From Pseudoalteromonas luteoviolacea (GTDB lineage: Bacteria > Pseudomonadota > Gammaproteobacteria > Enterobacterales > Alteromonadaceae): a stretch of DNA of 64,000 bases. This document shows, one piece after another, positions 9,811 through 21,850 of the stretch. Location: contig NZ_MAUJ01000006.1 in NCBI RefSeq assembly GCF_001696455.1, forward strand, positions 62,001 to 126,000. The letters run 5' to 3'. The notes beneath the pieces are model-generated. The model was given only the letters and a program-made list of their open reading frames with translations, ran no database searches and had not been told where the DNA came from. The position numbers and the translations under genes are program-made. The first letter of the stretch is position 1; the number at the start of each line of letters is the position of its first letter.

Positions 9811-11266
9811 ATGGTCTATATACTTTTACTTTTTCAAAACCATTTTCATGTAATATCAGCGCTTGCAGCTGACTCATAACACCTTTACTACAGTATAAGT
9901 AATAGTCTTTGTCCTGTGGTAAGTCTCCAAACTTTGTTGCAAGACGGAAAAACGGCAAATGGATCACCTCGATACCATCGAGTTCAAGAGGGTCTGCATC
10001 CTCTTCTTCAGGTGAACGTATATCCACAACAACCGCATTAGCAGGAAGTTCTGAGACATTTTCAGCTTCTTTAACTTCTTCTTTCGCCTCTTCTTCAATC
10101 TCACGAATGTCTTTAATCGTCGCATTATTCACAACGGTGTCTAAAACATCGAAATCAAAGTTAGCTTCTTCAGCTTCAATTTTTTCTAATACCGCTTTGA
10201 CCGTCGGCTTTTTAGAGATAACCCCGCAATACTCTGGCATCGCTTCAGCCATTTCACATGTGCCAATTTCTCTAGCAATACGAATGATTTCTTCTTTGTC
10301 ATGCTGTATCAGCGGTCTCAAGATGAGGGTTTCTGTTACTCTATCAATCACACTCAAATTCGCCAGTGTTTGACTCGAGACTTGGCCAATACTCTCACCT
10401 GTGACCAGCGCTTGAATACCTAATTTTTGAGCGACCGCACTGCCCGCACGCATCATCATACGCTTTAGGACAACGCCCATTTGGCTGTTTTCTATATTTT
10501 CTAAAATTTCAGCCACGACAGGTTCAAAATCAACGGTAATGAATTTAACGCGGTGTGTTGAGCTATATTGTTTCCACAAATAATGACTGACTTGTTTGAC
10601 GCCGATCTCATGAGCTGCACCACCTAAGTTAAAAAACAAGAAATGCGTTCGAGCACCTTTTCTGATCATTTGATAGGTGGCAACACCTGAATCAAAACCA
10701 CCAGAAACCAATGATAAAACATCTTCTTGAGTGGGAAGCGGGAAGCCACCTAGACCACGGTGTTGGCTTCTTACGATATAGGCAAACTGATCTTTGATTT
10801 CTATCTTTACAGTTTCTTGCGGCTTACTTAATTTAACACTCGCTGACTCAACATTTTGGTTTAAGCCACCACCCACATAGCGCTCTACATCGCTAGAGGT
10901 AAAGTCATGCTTACCTTGACGTTTCACCCTAACGCAAAACGTTTTGTTTTCAATCTGCTCTTTCACCAGCGGTAAGGTGTGCTGGTAAATATCGTCAAGC
11001 GTTTCAAATCGCTCTTCTTGTACTTCAAGAAATAGCACGATACCTGGCACACGTTTTAAGCCATCAATCAAAGCTAGGCGCGTCTCTTCATCACTGAGTT
11101 GACTCACAACGGTAATGTTGTCCCAGTTGTTTTTTACTGTTATAGCCTCGTCAATGCGACCCAACAGCAACTTGATGTTTTTTTCCAAAATTTTTGTAAA
11201 ACGCTTTCGCACCGATTTGCTTTTAATAACAATTTCAGGGTGCAGCTTGACGATAAATTTAAGCAT
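9809..11266 (-). CDS. thiI: tRNA 4-thiouridine sulfurtransferase ThiI
   Basis: ThiI inserts sulfur at U8 of tRNA and in many proteobacteria also feeds thiazole synthesis. The 485 residues show the ferredoxin-like/THUMP region (about 1-165, 'CVRVKRQGKHDFTSSDVE'), the PP-loop ATP site 'LSLVSGGFDSGVATYQ' and a C-terminal rhodanese domain with the persulfide Cys in 'YLYCSKGVMSQLQ'. The rhodanese extension marks the long enterobacterial type. The gene is monocistronic, convergent with panE. Confidence 0.97.
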   Translation of the reverse strand: MLKFIVKLHPEIVIKSKSVRKRFTKILEKNIKLLLGRIDEAITVKNNWDNITVVSQLSDEETRLALIDGLKRVPGIVLFLEVQEERFETLDDIYQHTLPLVKEQIENKTFCVRVKRQGKHDFTSSDVERYVGGGLNQNVESASVKLSKPQETVKIEIKDQFAYIVRSQHRGLGGFPLPTQEDVLSLVSGGFDSGVATYQMIRKGARTHFLFFNLGGAAHEIGVKQVSHYLWKQYSSTHRVKFITVDFEPVVAEILENIENSQMGVVLKRMMMRAGSAVAQKLGIQALVTGESIGQVSSQTLANLSVIDRVTETLILRPLIQHDKEEIIRIAREIGTCEMAEAMPEYCGVISKKPTVKAVLEKIEAEEANFDFDVLDTVVNNATIKDIREIEEEAKEEVKEAENVSELPANAVVVDIRSPEEEDADPLELDGIEVIHLPFFRLATKFGDLPQDKDYYLYCSKGVMSQLQALILHENGFEKVKVYRP

Positions 11267-11449
11267 AAGAAGTCACTCATTGGTGTGAAACTACAAACGT
11301 ATTAAACGTCCAATCATTTTAAGGCGCGGGATTATAACAAACTTATTAAAGACTAGGAAATAAACAATCGGATTGGCAACTTTGTATTCAACAAACATCC
11401 ATGGGGACAATGCTGCAACTCGCCCCCATTCGTTTTCTACGATGATAGA

Positions 11450-12106
11450 TTAAGCGATACTGGGTAAAGTCGTATCGGCTTGCTCTTGGTAATAATCTCT
11501 TAATTGTGCGATTTTTTCTCGACTTAAATCAGTGGCGTAAGGCTTAAACAACATAAGCACTTTGACGATGCCATTGTATATATCCTTTTGCTCAAGCACC
11601 CCTGTCATTCTGCGCGCTTTGACATAGGGCGTCCAAAAACTCACCACCATTTTCAACATATGCGCTAACTCGTCCGTATCCGCATCTTCAATATCGATAA
11701 CGCCAGCATCGCGTAGCCCAATAACAACCGCTTTTACTTGCTCAAATAAATGTGCTTGAAACTCAATATAATCATTTTTCAACGCTTTATCACGCGCCAA
11801 GATATCCGTTAAATTGTCGTAGAAAAAGTGGTAACGCCACATCAGTTCGAACAAAGAGTCTAAGTACTGAGTAAGCTGCTCTAACGGCTCGTGTTCAATA
11901 CTAAGTGGCTTAAAGTGGGTTCTTAAGTGCTCACTATATAGGGAAAAAATATGTCGAATAATGTCTTCTTTATTTTTAAAGTGATAATACAAATTGCCTG
12001 GGCTTATTCCCATATTGGAGGCAATATGGTTCGTTGTTATTGCTCGCTCCCCATGCAGATTGAACAACGCAATGCTCGTACGAATTATTTTTTCCTTGGT
12101 ATTCAT
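11450..12106 (-). CDS. TetR/AcrR family transcriptional regulator
   Basis: The N-terminal helix-turn-helix is clear: 'ITTNHIASNMGISPGNLYYHFKNKEDII' spans about residues 25-52. The C-terminal ligand domain of about 150 residues resembles the TetR subgroup with 'LFELMWRYHFFYDNLTDIL'. The start is set at ATG 12104-12106, with GAGAG upstream; the longer frame needs a TTG at 12112. It is divergent from coaD. The target is unknown, and the efflux genes at 951 are too far away to assume a link. Confidence 0.9.
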   Translation of the reverse strand: MNTKEKIIRTSIALFNLHGERAITTNHIASNMGISPGNLYYHFKNKEDIIRHIFSLYSEHLRTHFKPLSIEHEPLEQLTQYLDSLFELMWRYHFFYDNLTDILARDKALKNDYIEFQAHLFEQVKAVVIGLRDAGVIDIEDADTDELAHMLKMVVSFWTPYVKARRMTGVLEQKDIYNGIVKVLMLFKPYATDLSREKIAQLRDYYQEQADTTLPSIA

Positions 12107-12246
12107 ATCCAACTCTCTTTACACGCTTAATTGAATTAGTGGGTTCACTTGCCCGCTTGGTTATCTGAAAATAGCACTAAACATATACAAGGTTAAATGA
12201 GCAAATTTGAAAGCAGACCAGTGAATTTGAGTGCGAAGCTTGCTAA

Positions 12247-14114
<1,868 letters not shown>

Positions 14115-14156
14115 CTATCTGCGTGGCTGCCAAGCTGTATTCATCGAGTAATCCAG

Positions 14157-14672
14157 TTACACGGCAGCCCTATATCGACCTAGTTTTCTAAAAATAAGCT
14201 GAATACCGAGCAAGTCTCGATTCAGAATAACCACGCCGACCATAATTAAGTCTATCACATTGACGGTTGTCGAATAGAAATACCATAAACCCCACGGCTT
14301 ATAATTTCCAAGCACATGCGAGTCAACAAACATAGCTAGAAACAGTGTTGAGTTAATTAACAGTCCAATACAACAATAAATTATCACAGGCTGAACTTTT
14401 TCGCGCTTGAATAAAACTTGCCGTGCAATCAGTAAACAGACAATAGTGATCACGTCATAGGCTAATAGAATACCGAAATCGCTCGATTGAAATTGTGTTG
14501 ATAAAGAAAGGTCACTTACACCATAGGAGGTCGCTAAAATAACGGAGCAAGATAATGTTTGTAAATTTTTATTAATGGCAAGCACATAAAAAAATATGTT
14601 CATTAAACTTGCCATAACGAAGCCCCAAATAACAAGGGCTCCGATACTTAATCCGAAATAATCGTATGCCAT
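14157..14672 (-). CDS. Hypothetical multi-pass membrane protein
   Basis: The 171 residues form about five hydrophobic helices (around residues 8-32, 38-50, 68-88, 95-115, 132-150) and a basic tail 'RKLGRYRAAV'. I do not recognise a family. It follows the stop of a 51-residue peptide gene by 14 bases on the same strand, with no strong ribosome site of its own, so it probably depends on the upstream gene. The two could form a peptide and its membrane partner, for example export, immunity or sensing. That is inference from proximity only. Confidence 0.65.
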   Translation of the reverse strand: MAYDYFGLSIGALVIWGFVMASLMNIFFYVLAINKNLQTLSCSVILATSYGVSDLSLSTQFQSSDFGILLAYDVITIVCLLIARQVLFKREKVQPVIIYCCIGLLINSTLFLAMFVDSHVLGNYKPWGLWYFYSTTVNVIDLIMVGVVILNRDLLGIQLIFRKLGRYRAAV

Positions 14673-14686
14673 TAGCTTTGTTGCAG

Positions 14687-14842
14687 CTAGCCCCCATGCG
14701 GTGGTTTAGGGTAAATCCCACTACCGCGAGAGCCGGTGACTGCTCTTAAATTTGCTTCACTTTCAATAACATTATCAGAAAGCACCTTAACTTTGCTAGT
14801 ACTATTAGATGAATTGGTATGCTTACGCTTAAAAATTGACAT
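14687..14842 (-). CDS. 51-residue Gly/Pro-tailed peptide of unknown function
   Basis: The start at ATG 14840-14842 has AAAGGGA seven bases upstream, better than the upstream in-frame ATG at 14875. The peptide has a basic N-terminus 'MSIFKRKHTNSSNSTSK', a middle part 'VKVLSDNVIESEANLRAVTG' and a flexible tail 'SRGSGIYPKPPHGG'. There is no signal peptide or membrane helix. A leader-plus-core layout like a ribosomally made modified peptide is conceivable, but no modification enzyme is adjacent. It sits directly ahead of a membrane protein gene on the same strand. Confidence 0.55.
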   Translation of the reverse strand: MSIFKRKHTNSSNSTSKVKVLSDNVIESEANLRAVTGSRGSGIYPKPPHGG

Positions 14843-14874
14843 TGTTTTCCCTTTATAAATACTATTGCCACCCA

Positions 14875-14895
14875 TTCATATGAAATAATTCATAT
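14875..14895. promoter_or_regulatory. Inverted repeats upstream of the small-peptide gene
   Basis: TTCATATGAA (14875-14884) is a perfect 10-bp palindrome, and ATATGAA/TTCATAT (14878-14895) forms an overlapping inverted repeat with a four-base spacer. It lies about 33 bases upstream of the peptide ATG, where an operator or promoter element would sit. The protein that binds is unknown. Confidence 0.35.
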
Positions 14896-15075
14896 TGGTA
14901 GCCATATCGATGGGCAATACACTGCAACACCCGGGCCACATGATATAGAAAAAAAACAAAAAATTCACCTAAGTTAAAAAAAACATGGAGATGTTTATAA
15001 AATGTACTATGGAAATTTAATTCTCTAGAGGCTGATTATGAAAACGATTTTTTTTCAAGGGAAGAGATCTCACCT

Positions 15076-16509
15076 CTAGCCGCTCCTAAAGCGCAGCAAC
15101 TGAGTGGTGAAATCTTTCGTTTTAATACGCAGTAAGCTAAACCACTTAAGGTTTTGCTGACGCAGTGCAGTTTTGACTTGCGGCAATGATGTGCCGCCCA
15201 AAGCTTGTCGCGCCGCAATACATGCGGCAATTTCTAGCCGGGGGTAAACATCCTCACAAATCTCAGGGCATATACGTTGAAACTCTTCAAGCGTGAGATC
15301 CTCGAGGTTTTTATCCTGCGCAATGGCCTGCTGCACCAACTGACCAACAATATGATGTCCCTCTCTGAATGGGATATTCTTAGCAACAAGATAATCAGCA
15401 AGCTCGGTCGCATTTGCATGCCCCCCTTTGGCTGCTGCTAATGTCGCCTCCCCATTGACCTTGACCCCCTTAATACACGCTTGTGCCATATGAAGAGATG
15501 CAATCCAAGTGGGTAGTGCATCAAACAATCCCTCTTTGTCTTCCTGCATGTCTTTGTTATAGGCTAAAGGCAATGCTTTTAATGTCATCATCATGGCACT
15601 AAATGCACCAAAAACACGGCCTGTTTTGCCACGGATCAGCTCTAATGCATCAGGGTTTTTCTTTTGCGGCATCAGTGATGAACCAGATGTAACGTTATCT
15701 GATAACTCAATAAACCCTGACTCTCCACTGTTATAGAAAATCATGTCTTCTGCTAATCGGGAAAGGTGCATCATCGATATTGACGCGCAACTCAGTAATT
15801 CCACAACGAAATCCCTATCTGACACAGCATCTAAACTGTTGCGTGTAGCATTTCTGAAGCCTAGCGTTTGAGCAAGTTTCTCTCTATCTATTGGATATGC
15901 CGTACCCGCTAAAGCCCCGCTCCCTAACGGGCACTCGTTTAGTCTTTCAATCGCATCGGCTAAGCGCGATTTATCTCGTTCAAGCATTTCAACATAAGCG
16001 AGACACCAGTGACTGAATAACACAGGTTGAGCGCGTTGCAAGTGGGTGTAACCAGGTAATATAGTCCCTAATTCACGTTCTGCTAGCGCGATAAACTCTG
16101 CTTTTAAGTCATCAATTGCTTTCAGTATCTGATGCGCTGTTTGGCGACTCCAAAGACGAAAGTCTGTGGCAACTTGATCGTTACGGCTGCGTCCGGTATG
16201 TAACTTTTTGCCTAAGTCCCCCACCTTTTCTATCAGCTTTGCTTCAACGTATGAGTGAATATCTTCATACCCACTTTGGGCAATTTGCTGTGGTGCTTGT
16301 TTGGCTTCTGCCAACAGCGCATTTAAACCGCTGACCACCGTGTCACACTCATCACCAGAGAGCACATCAACTTGCTTCAACGCGCCAGCCCATGCAATTG
16401 AACCAATAATGTCTTGCTCTACGAGTTGGTAATCAAACGGCAACGAATCATTAAATTGCTTAAATGCTTCATCAGGACCAGTAGAGAAGCGACCTCCCCA
16501 TAATGCCAT
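15076..16509 (-). CDS. argH: Argininosuccinate lyase ArgH
   Basis: ArgH cleaves argininosuccinate to arginine and fumarate, the last step of arginine synthesis. The superfamily signature '[16 protein letters not shown]' and the N-terminal '[20 protein letters not shown]' are clear. I choose ATG 16509 (GAGGAG seven bases upstream) over ATG 16515. After the usual end ('[17 protein letters not shown]') there are about 25 extra residues, '[19 protein letters not shown]' and on. In several marine gammaproteobacteria ArgH is fused to an ArgA acetyltransferase; here no such domain follows. It is the last gene of argCBFGH. Confidence 0.96.
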   Translation of the reverse strand: MALWGGRFSTGPDEAFKQFNDSLPFDYQLVEQDIIGSIAWAGALKQVDVLSGDECDTVVSGLNALLAEAKQAPQQIAQSGYEDIHSYVEAKLIEKVGDLGKKLHTGRSRNDQVATDFRLWSRQTAHQILKAIDDLKAEFIALAERELGTILPGYTHLQRAQPVLFSHWCLAYVEMLERDKSRLADAIERLNECPLGSGALAGTAYPIDREKLAQTLGFRNATRNSLDAVSDRDFVVELLSCASISMMHLSRLAEDMIFYNSGESGFIELSDNVTSGSSLMPQKKNPDALELIRGKTGRVFGAFSAMMMTLKALPLAYNKDMQEDKEGLFDALPTWIASLHMAQACIKGVKVNGEATLAAAKGGHANATELADYLVAKNIPFREGHHIVGQLVQQAIAQDKNLEDLTLEEFQRICPEICEDVYPRLEIAACIAARQALGGTSLPQVKTALRQQNLKWFSLLRIKTKDFTTQLLRFRSG

Positions 16510-16521
16510 CCTCATTCTCCT

Positions 16522-17730
16522 CTACGATTGCTGTTTATTTAACGCGGCGATACGACTTGATAATGAAAACAAGCGAATGAATCCCTCGGCATGAGATTGG
16601 TCGTAAACATCATCTTCTCCAAATGTCGCAAAGTCTTCACTGTAAAGACTGTGAATAGACTGCTTCTGTACAGCCGTAACCTGGCCTTTGTATAGCTTTA
16701 ACACGACCTCCCCAGAGGCTGGCACCGCCAAAGCCTGTGCAGCGGCTAAAATAGAGTCTTTCAGTGGCGTAAACCAACGCCCGTCATAAACCAAATGAGA
16801 AAACTCGCTAGAGAGTGTTTCTTTCCACTTGCGGCTCGATTTATCTAGCACTAATTCATCGATTGCTTGAAGCGCCGCCATGATCACCGTACCTCCTGGT
16901 GTCTCATAACAACCTCTAGACTTCATGCCAACTAGCCGGTTTTCAACAATATCAACACGCCCAACACCGTGTGCAGCGGCAATATCATTGAGTTTCACCA
17001 AACATTGGTATGGACTATAGCGCTCACCATTGACACCGACGACTTGGCCTTGTTCTATCACCAAAGAAACAAACTCGGCTTTATCCGGCGCTTGCTCTGG
17101 CGCAGTTGTCAATGTCCATACTTGTTCGCTAGGTTGGTTCCATGGGTCTTCAAGCTCTCCCCCTTCATGAGAAATATGCCAAATGTTTGCATCTCGGCTG
17201 TAAATCTTTGTCGCTGATGCTGAACAAGGAATTTGCCTTTGGGCCAGATAGTCCAATAGTGACTCTCGACTAGATAGCTCCCACTCTCGCCATGGTGCGA
17301 TCACTTTAAGATCAGGGGCCAACGCAGAAAAACAAGACTCAAATCTTACTTGGTCATTACCTTTACCCGTGCATCCATGTGACAATGCATCAGCCCCAAC
17401 CTTACGCGCAATTTCCACTTGGGCTTTGGCAATAATTGGTCGCGCCATAGAAGTCCCCAATAAATAGGTTCCCTCATATATTGCACCTGTTTGTAAAGTA
17501 GGATAAATGTAATCGCTGACAAGCTCTTCTTTTAGATCCACCACATGACATTCACTGGCCCCCGATGCAAGTGCTTTGTCTTCAACACCAGCAAGCTCTT
17601 CTTCACCTTGACCGACGTCGGCGACGAATGCGACCACTTCGCAACCGTAGTTTTCTTTTAACCAGGGTACGATTGCAGACGTATCCAAACCGCCAGAATA
17701 CGCCAGTACTACCTTTTTTACTTCACTCAT
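16522..17730 (-). CDS. argG: Argininosuccinate synthase ArgG
   Basis: ArgG joins citrulline and aspartate with ATP hydrolysis to AMP. The ATP-binding PP-loop '[16 protein letters not shown]' is at residues 9-24, and '[15 protein letters not shown]' and '[17 protein letters not shown]' are typical. At 402 residues it belongs to the common type. It sits 13 bases after argF and its stop overlaps the ribosome site of argH, consistent with one operon. Confidence 0.98.
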   Translation of the reverse strand: MSEVKKVVLAYSGGLDTSAIVPWLKENYGCEVVAFVADVGQGEEELAGVEDKALASGASECHVVDLKEELVSDYIYPTLQTGAIYEGTYLLGTSMARPIIAKAQVEIARKVGADALSHGCTGKGNDQVRFESCFSALAPDLKVIAPWREWELSSRESLLDYLAQRQIPCSASATKIYSRDANIWHISHEGGELEDPWNQPSEQVWTLTTAPEQAPDKAEFVSLVIEQGQVVGVNGERYSPYQCLVKLNDIAAAHGVGRVDIVENRLVGMKSRGCYETPGGTVIMAALQAIDELVLDKSSRKWKETLSSEFSHLVYDGRWFTPLKDSILAAAQALAVPASGEVVLKLYKGQVTAVQKQSIHSLYSEDFATFGEDDVYDQSHAEGFIRLFSLSSRIAALNKQQS

Positions 17731-17743
17731 AACTTTAAAACCT

Positions 17744-18664
17744 TTATTTAAATTGGTTGTTTAACAAGGTAACCAGTAGCGCATTCTGGGCATGCATCCG
17801 GTTCTCTGCTTGTTGAATAATTTTAGACTTATTGCCATCCATGACCGCGGACGTTATTTCATAATCTCGATGCGCTGGCTGGCAATGTAGTATGGTTTGA
17901 GCACCTGTTTTCTCTACCAACTGTTGATTTATTTGATAGGGCATAAACACGCCCTTGGCTTGCTCCAAAGTAACGTCGCTGCCCATAGACACCCAAGTGT
18001 CTGTGTAGAGAATATTAGCACCTGCCGCAGCTTCTACACGGTCACTTACCATGATACTGGCACCATTTACCGCCGCGATTTGCTCTGCTTGCTTCACTAT
18101 TTGCGCATCTGGCGAGTGGCCTTTCGGGCATACAGCAACAAAGTCTGTTCCTAAACAGGCAGCCAATAGCATAAGCGAGTGGGTGACATTATTACCTTCT
18201 CCAAGGTAGGCGAGTTTCAAGCCACTGACTTCTCCGTACACTTCCTGGATCGTCATAAAGTCGGCCAATGCCTGACATGGGTGATACAGGTCACACAAGC
18301 TATTTACAACCGGGACGGATGCATATTCAGACAAGGTTGTTAGCGTGTTATGGTGATTTACACGGGCAACAATGCCATCGGCCCAAGTCGAGATATTCAA
18401 TGCGAAGTCTTTGACAGACTCTCTGCTACCCATAGCCCCATTTTGCTGATCTAAGTAAACAGCGTGCCCACCTAACTTATTAATGCCGATATCAAAAGAC
18501 AGCCGCGTGCGCAAACTTGGCTTTTCGAATAATGTGACGATTGATTTTCCTGCTAACGACTGTGCAAAATCCTGTGGCTGCGCTTTAATTTGGTGCGCGA
18601 GAGCAAGCAATTTGAGTACCCCAGCTTGGTCGAATTCCAAGCCGGTAATAAATACATTTTCCAT
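17744..18664 (-). CDS. argF: Ornithine carbamoyltransferase ArgF
   Basis: The enzyme makes citrulline from ornithine and carbamoyl phosphate. The carbamoyl-phosphate site is shown here as '[15 protein letters not shown]' (family consensus S-T-R-T-R, here S-L-R-T-R). '[12 protein letters not shown]' and the ornithine/catalytic loop '[13 protein letters not shown]' are present. At 306 residues it is normal to slightly short. It lies eight bases after argB. Confidence 0.96.
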   Translation of the reverse strand: MENVFITGLEFDQAGVLKLLALAHQIKAQPQDFAQSLAGKSIVTLFEKPSLRTRLSFDIGINKLGGHAVYLDQQNGAMGSRESVKDFALNISTWADGIVARVNHHNTLTTLSEYASVPVVNSLCDLYHPCQALADFMTIQEVYGEVSGLKLAYLGEGNNVTHSLMLLAACLGTDFVAVCPKGHSPDAQIVKQAEQIAAVNGASIMVSDRVEAAAGANILYTDTWVSMGSDVTLEQAKGVFMPYQINQQLVEKTGAQTILHCQPAHRDYEITSAVMDGNKSKIIQQAENRMHAQNALLVTLLNNQFK

Positions 18665-18672
18665 TATTTTTC

Positions 18673-19455
18673 CTACGGTAAAATTTGAGTTCCAACATGT
18701 TCGCCCTTAATTAAGGCGACTAGATTTTCTGGCTTTTGCCAGCTGGAAATGTATACGCCTCGTCGTAAATGTTGGGCAGCGTGAAGACTGGTCTTAACTT
18801 TGACCTCCATCCCGCCCACAATAACCTTCTCATCGATTAGCGTAGAAATTTGACTTGCATCTAAGGTGTGTAATGGCTGCTTTTGCGCATCTAAAACCGC
18901 TTCTACATCAGTCATAAAGATAAGCTCACCATTAATCGCTTGAGCGATGGCTGCTGCGGCTTCATCTGCGTTAACATTGTATAGCGCACCATTTTCGCCA
19001 ATGCCCACAGAGCTCACTAAAGGGATCCGACCAAGCATTAACAATTGCTCAAGCAAACCAAGGTCTGTTTCAGTGTAGCAAGTGCCAACTTGCCCAAGTG
19101 CTTTAAGCTTTTGTTTCGTCATCAACCCCGCTTCGTAAAGGCAAGTGCCCACAGGTTTTAAGCCGGCGACTATCGCTTGCCCCATCAGCTGCTTGTTTGC
19201 ACACCCAGCCAGTGCGCCAACAATGTATGGCATTTGCTCTTTTGGGCTTATTCTCAGCCCTTGGTGCTTCGCTGTTGCAAATCCGGCATCTTGCAGCCAA
19301 CTGTCTACCAATGCGCCACCACCATGCACAATGACAAACTGTTTGCCTTCTTGCTCGCTGACTTGCGCTAAAACTTTAAACAATTCGAGCGCTGCTTGCT
19401 CAGTATTCAGCACTGCGCCACCCACTTTCACCACCCATATTTGCTTGTCGTTCAT
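18673..19455 (-). CDS. argB: Acetylglutamate kinase ArgB
   Basis: ArgB phosphorylates N-acetylglutamate. With ATG 19453-19455 the product is 260 residues and begins 'MNDKQIWVVKVGGAVLN', the kinase glycine loop; 'FVIVHGGGALVDSWL' and 'PLVSSVGIGENGALYNVNAD' follow. The longer frame to 19509 would overlap argC for 50 bases and is rejected. AAGGGA inside the end of argC serves as ribosome site. It is the short, typically arginine-insensitive E. coli type, by length. Confidence 0.95.
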   Translation of the reverse strand: MNDKQIWVVKVGGAVLNTEQAALELFKVLAQVSEQEGKQFVIVHGGGALVDSWLQDAGFATAKHQGLRISPKEQMPYIVGALAGCANKQLMGQAIVAGLKPVGTCLYEAGLMTKQKLKALGQVGTCYTETDLGLLEQLLMLGRIPLVSSVGIGENGALYNVNADEAAAAIAQAINGELIFMTDVEAVLDAQKQPLHTLDASQISTLIDEKVIVGGMEVKVKTSLHAAQHLRRGVYISSWQKPENLVALIKGEHVGTQILP

Positions 19456-19457
19456 GA

Positions 19458-20465
19458 TCAATCCCTTAACCCTTTCGTTGCCTCGAAGCCACTGACAATA
19501 TTCATACATTGTAGAGCCTGACCAGCGGCACCTTTCAGTAAGTTGTCAATTGCAGCGACAACAATCAGCTGCTTACCCTGCTGTTGCCACCCAATGTCAA
19601 CATAAGGTGTGCCAGCGACCGCCTTGATTGAAGGCAGCACGCTCCCTTTCAACCGGATGAGCGGTTCTCCGACAAGACTTTGATAAGCGGCAGTCACATC
19701 ACTTTCTGTCACATTATCGGCAAGCTGAACATAGATAGTTTCGAGAATACCACGAGAAAAATTACCTAAATGTGGCGTAAACAGAACGGGATGATCTAAA
19801 TATTGCGTTATTTCTGGGCCATGGCGATGATTAAAAAGCCCGTAAGGTGATAATGACACTTCACAAAACTGTGTCTTAAGTGCCGCTTTTCTGCCTGCGC
19901 CAGTGACACCTGAAACCGCATTGATGATAATTTGCGAATCAGCAATTAATCCTGCGTTTTTTAAAGGCTTGAGTGCATTAAGTGCGGCTGTTGGATAGCA
20001 GCCAGCAACCGCAATCAGCTGCGCTTGCTTGATCCCAGCCTGATTCCACTCCACCAATCCATACTCGGCTTGATCTAGCAGCTCTTGGTATGCATGTTCG
20101 AATCCGTAATATTGTTCGTAGAGGGATGTATTTGCCAGCCTAAACCCACCTGAAAGATCAAACACTTTGACGCCTAGCTCAAGAAACTTCGGCGCTAGGT
20201 CAACACTCACTTTATGATCTGTACACAAGCACACATAATCTGAAGCTGCCGCAATTTGCTCGAAACTCGCGTCATCTAAAGGCTGTAATTTAATATCCAA
20301 TAACCCTGTATGTTCCGGATACAACTCACTTAGCAGCTTGCCTTTGTCTAAACTTTGCTGAGAAACAAAGCATCCTTTCAGACAAAACTGGGGGTGATTG
20401 GCTAATAATTTGGCTAATTCTGCACCACTATATCCACTGGCGCCTATAATAGAAACATTCAACAT
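19458..20465 (-). CDS. argC: N-acetyl-gamma-glutamyl-phosphate reductase ArgC
   Basis: ArgC reduces N-acetylglutamyl phosphate with NADPH. The start 'MLNVSIIGASGYSGAELAKLL' at ATG 20463-20465 gives the Rossmann fold at once; the 26-residue upstream extension runs through the promoter and is not used. The catalytic Cys is in 'LIAVAGCYPTAALNALKPL', and 'VSGVTGAGRKAA' follows. It is first in argCBFGH and lies next to the paired ARG boxes. The stop is three bases upstream of the argB ATG. Confidence 0.96.
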   Translation of the reverse strand: MLNVSIIGASGYSGAELAKLLANHPQFCLKGCFVSQQSLDKGKLLSELYPEHTGLLDIKLQPLDDASFEQIAAASDYVCLCTDHKVSVDLAPKFLELGVKVFDLSGGFRLANTSLYEQYYGFEHAYQELLDQAEYGLVEWNQAGIKQAQLIAVAGCYPTAALNALKPLKNAGLIADSQIIINAVSGVTGAGRKAALKTQFCEVSLSPYGLFNHRHGPEITQYLDHPVLFTPHLGNFSRGILETIYVQLADNVTESDVTAAYQSLVGEPLIRLKGSVLPSIKAVAGTPYVDIGWQQQGKQLIVVAAIDNLLKGAAGQALQCMNIVSGFEATKGLRD

Positions 20466-20537
20466 CGATAACTCGTTTATTTGATTAAGTAGGGGGTCAA
20501 ATTTGCTAAAGATGAAGTGTTCGTCGCATTTGCCAGC

Positions 20538-20576
20538 CCTCAATAATTATTCTTTAAAAATGAATTGATATTCATA
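20538..20576. promoter_or_regulatory. Paired ARG boxes, ArgR operator between argC and argE
   Basis: Box B (20559-20576) contains TGAATTGATATTCA, matching the TGAAT-N4-ATTCA consensus. Box A (20538-20555) contains the palindromic core AATAATTATT. Their centres, 20546.5 and 20567.5, are exactly 21 bp apart with 3 bp between boxes, the spacing known for ArgR hexamer operators. The site would control both argCBFGH and argE. A third weak match lies just to the right (about 20583-20600). Confidence 0.88.
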
Positions 20577-20630
20577 CTAAACACATATAAATTTTTATGC
20601 AACATCTTTGAATAAATATTTTGGAGTATT

Positions 20631-21815
20631 ATGTCTCTTCCCAGCTTTATCGATATGTACAAAAACCTTATTGAGCTGCCTTCAATCAGCGCGATCGACA
20701 CGCGCTTAGATCAAAGCAACAAAGCCGTTATCGACTCTTTGTCTACTTGGTGTAGTGAACTTGGGTTTACTGTTGAAGTTACAGAACTTGAGAATGCCCC
20801 CGGTAAATTTAATTTGCTTGCCAAGCGCGCACCACTCAGTGGTCCATCAGAAGCTGGGGGGCTAATGCTCGCAGGGCATACCGATACAGTGCCTTATGAT
20901 GACGCGAGGTGGAACTCAGATCCGTTTAAGTTAAGTGAAAAAGACAACAAGCTATATGGCCTTGGCGCTATTGATATGAAGGGGTTTTTCGCATTTGTGT
21001 TGGAAGCAGTCTCTCAGCTGGATCACGCACAACAAAAATCGCCAATTCTAATATTGGCAACTGCCGATGAAGAAACAACGATGGCGGGCGCTCAACAAGT
21101 TGCTAAACATCAGCAATTAAAGCCAGACTATTGCGTCATCGGCGAACCCACCGATATGGTGCCTGTATTTACGCACAAAGGGCATATGAGTAGTGCAATT
21201 CGCATAACAGGTCGCTCGGGGCACAGCTCCGACCCTGAGCGCGGTTTAAACGCCATTGAGATCATGCAACAGGTCATCACAAGACTGTTGCAATTGAAAG
21301 AAGAGTTAAAGAATAAATATTCAATAACGCATTTTGCTGTACCCCACCCCACGCTCAATTTAGGCCATATTCATGGTGGAGATAATGCAAATAGGATCTG
21401 TGGCTGTTGCGAACTACATATCGATATTAGGCCTTTGCCGGGTCTGAGTATCATAGAGCTACAGCAAATGCTGCTAGCCACAATTAAGCCTATCAATGAA
21501 CAATACCCGGGCAGTGTTGATGTCATTGATCTTCACGACCCAATTCCAGCATTTAATGGCCAGCCAGACAGCGGCTTAGTTAAGCTTGCTGAAAAGATCT
21601 CTGGCCAGCAAGCGATTGCTGTCAATTACTGTACTGAAGCGCCGTTCTTGCAACAATTAGGGTGTGAAACATTGGTCATGGGTCCGGGCTCTATCACTCA
21701 AGCCCACCAGCCTGATGAGCATTTAGAAATGGACAAAATCAAACCAAGTCAAAAAGTAATCACAGATCTTATTTATCAATGCTGTTTTGAAGACAAACAA
21801 AAAGCAAGCTCTTAG
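20631..21815 (+). CDS. argE: Acetylornithine deacetylase ArgE
   Basis: ArgE hydrolyses N-acetylornithine to ornithine and acetate. The M20 metallopeptidase motifs are visible: '[15 protein letters not shown]' (metal His and Asp), '[13 protein letters not shown]', '[12 protein letters not shown]' (catalytic Glu), '[16 protein letters not shown]' and '[16 protein letters not shown]'. At 394 residues it is full length. It is divergent from argC and shares the ArgR operator. The stop lies in the loop of a terminator. Confidence 0.95.
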   Translation: MSLPSFIDMYKNLIELPSISAIDTRLDQSNKAVIDSLSTWCSELGFTVEVTELENAPGKFNLLAKRAPLSGPSEAGGLMLAGHTDTVPYDDARWNSDPFKLSEKDNKLYGLGAIDMKGFFAFVLEAVSQLDHAQQKSPILILATADEETTMAGAQQVAKHQQLKPDYCVIGEPTDMVPVFTHKGHMSSAIRITGRSGHSSDPERGLNAIEIMQQVITRLLQLKEELKNKYSITHFAVPHPTLNLGHIHGGDNANRICGCCELHIDIRPLPGLSIIELQQMLLATIKPINEQYPGSVDVIDLHDPIPAFNGQPDSGLVKLAEKISGQQAIAVNYCTEAPFLQQLGCETLVMGPGSITQAHQPDEHLEMDKIKPSQKVITDLIYQCCFEDKQKASS

Positions 21816-21825
21816 CTTGCTTTTT
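21799..21825. terminator. Bidirectional terminator between argE and DUF3581
   Basis: AAAAAGCAAGCT (21799-21810), a three-base loop, and AGCTTGCTTTTT (21814-21825) make a 12-bp stem with an A-run and T-run, usable on both strands. The argE TAG lies in the loop region. Confidence 0.93.
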
Positions 21826-21850
21826 GTCTACACCAAGATAAGTATACGGC

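Noticed and set aside
9909-10373. Open frame on the plus strand of 154 codons
   Set aside because: It is antisense to thiI, has a low-complexity Ser-rich product and no start signals.
15038-15079. Tiny plus-strand frame beginning MKTIFFQGK
   Set aside because: It is only about a dozen codons, leads to no gene, and overlaps the argH end; too little to support.
15036-15230. Possible leftover of an ArgA domain after argH
   Set aside because: The Cys/Ser-rich product is an out-of-frame reading of the argH end and has no acetyltransferase motifs.
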